This document shows, piece after piece, positions 14,983-20,642 of a DNA stretch of 20,642 bases (its first letter is position 1; every line of letters begins with the position of its first letter). Source of the DNA: CAYLLN01 sp036496265. GTDB lineage: Bacteria; Planctomycetota; Planctomycetia; Pirellulales; Pirellulaceae. The stretch lies in assembly GCA_036496265.1 (NCBI GenBank), contig DASXLL010000249.1, forward strand, positions 1 through 20,642. Reading direction: 5' to 3'. Both the position numbers and the translations under genes were made by a program. Below the pieces are notes generated by a model. It searched no databases. It was not told the origin of the DNA and worked only from the letters and a program-made list of their open reading frames with translations.

Positions 14983-15396
14983 ATGCCAACTGACCGGAAG
15001 AAGCCGCACCTGAGTGCCTTGGAAAACGCCGTCATGCAGGTCGTGTGGTCCAAGGGGCGCGTCACGGCGGATGAGGTGCGGCAGGCGTTGCCGCGCCGGC
15101 AAGACCTGAAGGATTCGACCGTTCGCACGATTCTGCGGCGATTGGAAGAGAAAGGCTACGTCGAGCACGACGTGGAGGGGCGGACCTATGTCTATCGGCC
15201 GCGCATCGAGCCGCATAATGTGGCGACGCAGCAAGTCCGCGGCATCATCGACCGTTTCTGCCGCGGCTCGGTCGAAAACCTGCTCGTGGGCATGGTCGAT
15301 GACAATCTGATCACTCCCGATAAGCTCCGCGACTTGGCCGCGCGAATCGATGCAGCCGAAGCCGCTCAACAGAAAGCCGATCGCAGCAAGAAGTAG
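14983..15396 (+). CDS. BlaI/MecI/CopY-family transcriptional repressor
   Basis: The 137-residue product is a winged helix protein of this family. It opens with LSALENAVMQVVWSKGRVTADEVRQALP, continues with the recognition region LKDSTVRTILRRLEEKGYVEHDVEGRTYVYRP, and ends in a dimerisation tail (GIIDRFCRGSVENLLVGMVDD). Such repressors are released when a membrane M56 protease triggers their cleavage. The start at 14983 is chosen because AGGAG stands 6 bases before it; a longer frame from 14905 would include the promoter. It is followed by the M56 gene, separated by a hairpin repeat that contains its stop codon. The regulated genes beyond itself and its partner are unknown. Confidence 0.93.
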   Translation: MPTDRKKPHLSALENAVMQVVWSKGRVTADEVRQALPRRQDLKDSTVRTILRRLEEKGYVEHDVEGRTYVYRPRIEPHNVATQQVRGIIDRFCRGSVENLLVGMVDDNLITPDKLRDLAARIDAAEAAQQKADRSKK

Positions 15397-15450
15397 GGTG
15401 GGCTGTGCCCACCGACGCAACTGAACACTGGTGGGCATAGCCCACCCTAC
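15393..15450. repeat. 21-bp inverted repeat covering the BlaI-type stop codon
   Basis: The arm at 15393-15413 (starting GTAGGGTGGGCTGTGCCC) pairs with 15430-15450 with one C/T difference, around a 16-base loop. The TAG stop of the repressor gene lies in the left arm. A TTTTT run follows at 15453-15457, so it may attenuate transcription into the M56 gene. It also looks like a dispersed repeat. Confidence 0.8.
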
Positions 15451-15480
15451 GGTTTTTGACAATTCCCGGAGGCGCCGAAC

Positions 15481-18400
15481 ATGTTCGAGTTTTGTTTGCG
15501 CTGGTTTGCCTGGGGTTTTGATGCTTCACTGAAGGCCGCGCTGATCGCGATCATCGCCGCGGCCGTGTTAAAGCTGCTCCGCATCAAGGACAGCAATATC
15601 TGCCATCGCGTTTGGACCGGCGTGCTGAGCGGCATGCTGCTTTTGCCTGTTCTGAGCCCTCTGATGCCAGCGCTCCGGCTGCCGCTCATGCCCTCTCCCG
15701 AGTGGCTCATTGCATGGAGCGATCAGCCAGTCGTCATATCGCCAGACGCGGCACCGATCCTCAGCTCACCAGCTGCCGACCTTGCCAGCCCCATCGAACC
15801 GCAAGCAGCCCAGCCCATAATCGCACCGAACAATCGTTCATTTCGTCCCACCGACTTCCCGCCCGCTCGTTTTTCCAGCGCTGCCCCAATTCCACCGCCG
15901 AATTTTGCGAACCCTGAGCTTCTTCCGCCCGAGACACAAACAGCTGCCCAGTCTCCAACTCTGCCAACTGTTCCAGTACCTGCTGTCCGCCCCCCCTTCA
16001 TCTCCCGCCGCGCCCTCGCCGCCGTCCTGGTTTTCTTGACAGGCGGGATTTGGCTCGCCATCGCCGCGGCACTGACGCTGCGCCTCGCACTGGCCCTATG
16101 GATCGCCGCACGTTTACGTCGCTCGTCCATCGCGATTGAATCAACCGCTCTCAGCCGAGAAAACACAATCGCCACAGTTCGCGAGTGCCCCGTCATCCGC
16201 GTTCCCCTCACCGTCGGCTTGCTGCAACCCCACATCCTCTTACCGCCCGATTGGCGCAATTGGTCCTCGGAAAAGCTGCACGCAGTCTTAGCTCACGAAC
16301 AAATGCACGCTCAGCGAGCCGATTGCCTCGTCGCATTGCTCGCCGAGCTCAACTGCTGCTTCTATTGGTTTCACCCGCTCGCCTGGTGCCTCAAGCAGCA
16401 ACTCTCCTCGCTCGCCGAGCAAGCTTGCGACGACGCGGCCATCTTGGTCCTCGGCTCTTCGGTTCTTGGTTCTTCCGCTTCCACAGGCGACCGCGCTCGC
16501 TACGCCCGCCACCTGCTGGAAGTCGCCGCCGCCGTATCCCGCCACAAAAGCCGCCTCGCCCCGCTCGGCGTTTCCATGGCCCGCCGTTCCAACGTCGAAA
16601 CCCGCATTCTCGCCATCCTCGACTTCACCCGCCCGCTCTCCCAGCGTCTCACCTGGTCCAAAGCCCTCGCCCTCCTGACGGTGATGGTGCCCTTAATCGC
16701 CCTCGCCGCCGCGCTTCAACCCTCCACCGGCGAGCAATCGAAGCCGACAAAAACTCCGAGCGAAAATGCTGAGGCGATCAATGAGAAGGAAGCCGCGACA
16801 AAGCAGGCGGACGTTGCCGCGCCAAAATCGCCGCTGACGATCACCGGCTCCATCCTCAACGCCCAAGGCCAACCCGTCCCCGACGCCAACATCCACATCG
16901 TCCCTCAATTCGCCTGGCGCGAATCCAGCAAAAAGCGAACGCCTCGCCTCGTCACGAAGACGGACAACGCCGGTCGCTTCGAATTCACTCCCGAAGATAA
17001 CGAGGCCGCCAAGCCCACCACCGATCGACTGCTCATCACGGCTCCCCGCTACGGCACGGAATTCCTGCCGCTTCGCGAGGTACTGGAGCAAGGCCAACTC
17101 ACGATTTCGCTCGCCGACGACAAACCCATTCGCGGTCGCATTCTCACCCTCGAAGGCCAGCCTGTCACCGACGCGAAAATCACCGTCAATCGCATCCAAT
17201 CTCTTAAATCAGGCGATCTCAAGCCTTACATCGACATCGTCAAAGCGGGCAACGGCAGTAATTTCAGCTTCGACGATTCGCTTTACGAGCCTCCGCACAT
17301 CGACCCCATCACCACCAACGCGGAAGGCCGCTTCGAAGTCGCGGGCATCGGCCCCAACCGCGTCGCCGAACTAAAAGTCGTCAGCCGCACGATTCAGCAC
17401 GCGCTGCTGACCGTCATGACCGTCGAATCCGAGCCCCTTAAGCCTCGCGAGGGCCGCGGCTTCTCCGACTTGGAAAAAAACCGCCCGCCCGTCTTCGGTG
17501 CCACCTTCGACTGGGTCGCCAAGCCCGCGCGAATCATCACCGGCACCGTCGTTGATGCCAAAACCCATCAGCCAATCACTGGTGCTGGCATTTCCTCTCT
17601 CAGCGAAGGCCACGCCAAAACCGACGAAAACGGCCGCTTCGAACTTCTCGGCTGTGCCAAGGCCAAGAGCTACGGTTTGCTCCTGAACGGCGACAACACG
17701 CAGTACATCGGCGGCAGCGCTCGTGTAGCCGATACGCCGGGCTTCGAGCCGATTGAAGTCACACTTGAGCTCACCCGTGGCACCACGGTGAAGGGGCGCG
17801 TGATCGATCAGGCCACGCAACAGCCGATTGATCATGCCCGTCTTACTTATTTTCCGCTGGTTCCCAACGAACGCGTCGTTCCGGGCATCGGAAGCACGCA
17901 AGCCAATGCCTGGGGCGCGTTCACCGAGACATATTGCAATGCCGATGGCGAATTCTCCATCGCCGCTCTACCCGGACCGGGCTTCATCGGTGTCTCCGCG
18001 CCCAAACACGCCGCCTACCAGCCCGCCGTCGTCGATGCCATCGCGTTCTTCAAGAGGGAAGGCATTCCCTACGGCCGTGATCCGCAACCCAAAGGCTTCC
18101 CCAAAAACTCGCTCATGGTGGCCGGCTCCAACGGCGGCATGAGTTCGACACCTGCTGGCCAATACAACTTCGTCGAGCTGCTCAACGCACCTGACCAGCC
18201 AGAGCTGACACTCGCCCACGACATCGCCCTCGTCGCGGCCCAAAATCTCGCGGGCACTGTCCTCGGCCCGAGCGGCCAGCCTCTAACCGGAACAACCGTA
18301 TGGGGACTCGCAAACGATTACCTGCACGATAGTCAGACCCTCCGCACCAGCGCTTTCACCGTCGCTCGACTCGGTCCCGACGAAACACGCACGCTCATCT

Positions 18401-20642
18401 TCCGCCACGACGCCCAAAAACTCGCCACGCAGTTGAAAGTCACCGCCGAATCGCCAAGGCCTCAGCGCGTCACGCTGCAGCCCTGGGGTGAAATCTCCGG
18501 CCGCCTCCTCGACAGCGACGGCACGCCCCTCGTCAATCTCGAATTGCAACCCGGTGGCGAACTGCAGGAAGGCGAAATCCTCGGTCGCCTCCCCGGCCAT
18601 GTCGCCACGGACGACCAAGGCCGCTTCCACCTCACCGGCCTCGTCCCCGGCCTCGTTTATTCCCTCACCGCGCACCGCGTCGCCACCCCACCCCAAATTC
18701 GCATCCGTCTCAAACCCGGCGAAATCCTCGACCTCGGCGATATCAAAGAAGCTCACGAACACCTTTCCCTAAACGCCTCTCTCCCACCGGGAGAGGATAG
18801 TCCCACATTAACCCGAAGCGTCAGCGAGGGACGTGGGGTAGGCGTCTCGCCTGCCATGTCTCCCCCTCTCCCTCTGGGAGAGGGCCGGGGTGAGGGTCTA
18901 AAGGATGCGGCGGTAGTCTCCGTCACCGGCATAGTTCTCCTCCCCACCAACCAACCCGCCACCAACACGCACGTCGCCGTCGTTGCCGATCCCAACAAGC
19001 CGCGCCAAGGCGGCGACCTCTCCCGAAATTTCGAGATCCTGGCGGAAGGAACAACCGACGTCGCCGGCCGCTTTCAGTTGCAGCTCAAAGGCGTCTCGTC
19101 CACGTCGCACAAATACGCCAATCTGATCGCACGCCAAGACGGCTCTGGCATCGCCTGGCAAAATCTCAACCTCGACATGCCGGAAGTCACCGCCAAGCTC
19201 AAGCTTGAGGCCGAAGAGCCCATTCGCGGCCGACTGATCGATCTCGAAGGACAGCCGGCCTCCAATATCAGCCTCCGCATTCGTTCGGTTATGAAGCGAA
19301 CCACCGCCGAATGGTCCCAAGAGGGCATCGGCTTCGACAGCGAAACACTCCCGGCAGCCTGGCTCGCGCCGCTGACGACCGATCAAGACGGCCGATTCGT
19401 CATTCACGGAATTTCCAGTGCCCATGGCGTCGCGCTCAACGTCGCGGGCAGCGATCGTTTTGCTCCACAAGACATTCTTCTGAACACGGGCATGGCCGAA
19501 GAGCGCAACGAGCGCGACGGAACTTATCGCTCACTGGTTCGCAACGCCAAACCCGGCGAGGAAATCGTACTCCCCCTTTCCCCCTCGCAACTCTTTGAAG
19601 GCACGATCCGCTACGACGACACCCAAGAACCCGTCCCACACGCCCGCATCACCATCTGGGCCAGTCAGCAAAAGAACGGCGGCTCCATGACTTCCGTCGA
19701 AGGACAAACCGACGCAACCGGCCGCTACCGCATCGCTCCCCGTCCCGGCATCCGCTTCGGCGTCAAGGCCTATCCTCCCAACGGCGCTGCTTACCTGGTC
19801 CGCGAAACGACGGACGACATCCGCTGGGAAAGCGGCGATCGAATCAAGCAGGTCGATCTCACCCTGCCCGCCGGCATCCTCATTCACGGCAAAATCCTCA
19901 CAGCGGGCAGCAAAGAGCCCGTCGCAGGAGCTTCACTTCAGTTCATACCGCAGTTCACATCGCAGTCCTCCGCCAGCCAACCGCTGCCAAAAGGCATCGT
20001 TACCGGCTGGCAGGGCATTCAGGTTTCAGATTCCAAAGGCGATTTCCAGATCGCCGTCCCGAACCACCCCGGCCACCTCCTCGTGAATCACGACACGGGC
20101 AACTTCATCCTCCACGAAATCGGCAGCGCTTTCCTGAATCGCGGCCAGCCCGGCGGCCAGCGCAACTACGCCCACGCAATTCAAAAAATCGATCCTGCCA
20201 ACTTGAGTAGCCATCACGCTCCGCGTGATGAGCCCAAAAGTAGCCGTCTCGCTCCGCGAGACGAGCCCGCCGAGGTCCTCAAATCCCTGAACCTCACCAT
20301 CGAGCTGCAGCCAGGCGCGATCGCTTCCGGGCGCATCGTCGATCCGCAAGGCCAACCCATCGCCAGCGGCATCGTCGTTTCCCGGCTCCACATTTGGTCC
20401 CACTGGCTCACCTGGCACGGCAACAATGGCCAGACTGGCCCCATCGTTGACGGCCGCTTCGAGCTCAAGGGACTCCAGGAAGGCGTCGAATATCCCACCC
20501 ACTTCCTCGACCCCAAACGCCGCCTCGGTGCCACGGTCCTCCTCAGTAGCCATCACGCTCCGCGTGACCGGGAGGGCGAGGCACGGGAGGGCGAGGCTCG
20601 GGAGGGCGAGGCTCCCGCCGAGCCGCAACAAACGATAGTCCT
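15481..20642 (+). CDS. M56 (BlaR1-type) membrane metallopeptidase with a large carboxypeptidase-regulatory-like tail (3' end missing)
   Basis: The frame stays open from the ATG at 15481 to the window end, at least 1720 residues. GGAGG stands about 9 bases before the start. Membrane helices lie near 15-35, 48-65, 179-210 and 393-411, with a Pro/Ala-rich linker at 85-175. The zinc site is HEQMH (272-276) with the partner motif EQACDD (Glu 313), as in M56 peptidases. After the last helix come about eleven modules opening with G-x-(I/V)-x-(D/N/L)-x-x-G-Q-P. They start near residues 452, 551, 684, 770, 921, 1002, 1147, 1245, 1373, 1467 and 1612, and resemble carboxypeptidase-regulatory/CNA-B beta-sandwiches. 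Classical BlaR1 instead ends in a penicillin-binding sensor, and I see no SxxK-type sensor in the part shown. It probably cleaves or triggers loss of the adjacent BlaI-type repressor. Repeats interrupt the tail at about residues 1097-1143, 1575-1600 and 1689-1718. Confidence 0.88.
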   Translation, partial: MFEFCLRWFAWGFDASLKAALIAIIAAAVLKLLRIKDSNICHRVWTGVLSGMLLLPVLSPLMPALRLPLMPSPEWLIAWSDQPVVISPDAAPILSSPAADLASPIEPQAAQPIIAPNNRSFRPTDFPPARFSSAAPIPPPNFANPELLPPETQTAAQSPTLPTVPVPAVRPPFISRRALAAVLVFLTGGIWLAIAAALTLRLALALWIAARLRRSSIAIESTALSRENTIATVRECPVIRVPLTVGLLQPHILLPPDWRNWSSEKLHAVLAHEQMHAQRADCLVALLAELNCCFYWFHPLAWCLKQQLSSLAEQACDDAAILVLGSSVLGSSASTGDRARYARHLLEVAAAVSRHKSRLAPLGVSMARRSNVETRILAILDFTRPLSQRLTWSKALALLTVMVPLIALAAALQPSTGEQSKPTKTPSENAEAINEKEAATKQADVAAPKSPLTITGSILNAQGQPVPDANIHIVPQFAWRESSKKRTPRLVTKTDNAGRFEFTPEDNEAAKPTTDRLLITAPRYGTEFLPLREVLEQGQLTISLADDKPIRGRILTLEGQPVTDAKITVNRIQSLKSGDLKPYIDIVKAGNGSNFSFDDSLYEPPHIDPITTNAEGRFEVAGIGPNRVAELKVVSRTIQHALLTVMTVESEPLKPREGRGFSDLEKNRPPVFGATFDWVAKPARIITGTVVDAKTHQPITGAGISSLSEGHAKTDENGRFELLGCAKAKSYGLLLNGDNTQYIGGSARVADTPGFEPIEVTLELTRGTTVKGRVIDQATQQPIDHARLTYFPLVPNERVVPGIGSTQANAWGAFTETYCNADGEFSIAALPGPGFIGVSAPKHAAYQPAVVDAIAFFKREGIPYGRDPQPKGFPKNSLMVAGSNGGMSSTPAGQYNFVELLNAPDQPELTLAHDIALVAAQNLAGTVLGPSGQPLTGTTVWGLANDYLHDSQTLRTSAFTVARLGPDETRTLIFRHDAQKLATQLKVTAESPRPQRVTLQPWGEISGRLLDSDGTPLVNLELQPGGELQEGEILGRLPGHVATDDQGRFHLTGLVPGLVYSLTAHRVATPPQIRIRLKPGEILDLGDIKEAHEHLSLNASLPPGEDSPTLTRSVSEGRGVGVSPAMSPPLPLGEGRGEGLKDAAVVSVTGIVLLPTNQPATNTHVAVVADPNKPRQGGDLSRNFEILAEGTTDVAGRFQLQLKGVSSTSHKYANLIARQDGSGIAWQNLNLDMPEVTAKLKLEAEEPIRGRLIDLEGQPASNISLRIRSVMKRTTAEWSQEGIGFDSETLPAAWLAPLTTDQDGRFVIHGISSAHGVALNVAGSDRFAPQDILLNTGMAEERNERDGTYRSLVRNAKPGEEIVLPLSPSQLFEGTIRYDDTQEPVPHARITIWASQQKNGGSMTSVEGQTDATGRYRIAPRPGIRFGVKAYPPNGAAYLVRETTDDIRWESGDRIKQVDLTLPAGILIHGKILTAGSKEPVAGASLQFIPQFTSQSSASQPLPKGIVTGWQGIQVSDSKGDFQIAVPNHPGHLLVNHDTGNFILHEIGSAFLNRGQPGGQRNYAHAIQKIDPANLSSHHAPRDEPKSSRLAPRDEPAEVLKSLNLTIELQPGAIASGRIVDPQGQPIASGIVVSRLHIWSHWLTWHGNNGQTGPIVDGRFELKGLQEGVEYPTHFLDPKRRLGATVLLSSHHAPRDREGEAREGEAREGEAPAEPQQTIV
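18769..18912 (+). repeat. Composite in-frame repeat insertion in the M56 gene
   Basis: Three repeat motifs are joined. CTCTCCC-ACC-GGGAGAG is a 7-bp hairpin at 18779-18795. ACCCGAAGCGTCAGCGAGGG, the dispersed repeat, is at 18811-18830. CCCTCTCCC-TCT-GGGAGAGGG is a 9-bp hairpin at 18864-18884. All are read through, giving a Pro/Gly/Glu-rich linker that includes TRSVSEG and PLPLGEGRGEG. Outer boundaries are approximate. Confidence 0.85.
20207..20262 (+). repeat. Two GCTCCGC hairpin repeats inside the M56 gene
   Basis: GTAGCC is followed by ATCACGC-TCC-GCGTGAT (20213-20229). A second TAGCC is followed by GTCTCGC-TCC-GCGAGAC (20246-20262). Both have 7-bp stems with different outer bases but the same core, loop and flanks. 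They encode SSHHAPRDE and SSRLAPRDE. Confidence 0.85.
20546..20613 (+). repeat. Hairpin repeat plus 15-bp triplication inside the M56 gene
   Basis: GTAGCC and ATCACGCTCCGCGTGA (20552-20567) repeat the hairpin seen at 20213, and three units of CGGGAGGGCGAGGCA/T follow at 20569, 20584 and 20599. The array encodes REGEA three times and leads into PAEP. Confidence 0.88.

Noticed and set aside
16441..16500. A short duplication in the M56 gene encoding LGSSVLGSSAS
   Set aside because: It is low-complexity and too short to distinguish from local slippage.

Overview
The window looks like the chromosome of a planctomycete, most likely a Pirellulales-type member. The evidence is a dockerin-bearing secreted protein, an ECF sigma factor next to a membrane Ser/Thr kinase, a BlaI/M56-peptidase pair with a very long periplasmic tail, and many short GC-rich dispersed repeats of a kind I associate with planctomycetes. 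I cannot name a species. The assignment rests on gene content and repeats, not on a marker gene.

Layout. Positions 1-897 hold the C-terminal end of a secreted FG-GAP/VCBS plus dockerin protein. A 540-base repeat-rich gap follows, with a 17-bp tandem array and a 21-bp perfect inverted repeat. An outer-membrane beta-barrel protein lies at 1441-2760. A 930-base gene-less stretch follows with four tandem 32-bp repeats. Then come a class I-like polyphosphate kinase 2 (3691-4527), a proline-rich lipoprotein (4678-5262) and a YebC/YeeN-type translation factor (5416-6138). On the minus strand are a SAM methyltransferase (6155-6943) and the CCA-adding enzyme (6964-8247). Back on the plus strand are a single-domain rhodanese (8379-8711) and a tRNA-Leu(CAG) without an encoded CCA end (8801-8884). 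A Tat-exported metallophosphoesterase lies on the minus strand (8956-9927). A second copy of the long inverted repeat (10053-10122) precedes the signalling genes.

Signalling genes. A sigma factor (10277-10873), a transmembrane Ser/Thr kinase with an N-terminal zinc-finger-like motif (10925-12505) and a secreted NolW-like/coiled-coil/PDZ protein (12502-14760) form a probable operon. The last two overlap by ATGA. Next is a BlaI-type repressor (14983-15396) with a good promoter and two tandem dyads that look like its own operator. It is followed by an M56 (BlaR1-type) membrane metallopeptidase that runs off the window (15481-20642, at least 1720 residues). Its tail carries about eleven carboxypeptidase-regulatory-like beta-sandwich modules where classical BlaR1 has a penicillin sensor.

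The most striking feature is a set of short repeats that occur both between genes and inside reading frames without breaking them. One repeat is read in one frame inside the kinase and in another inside the M56 protein, and further hairpin repeats with different but self-complementary stems lie in the M56 tail.
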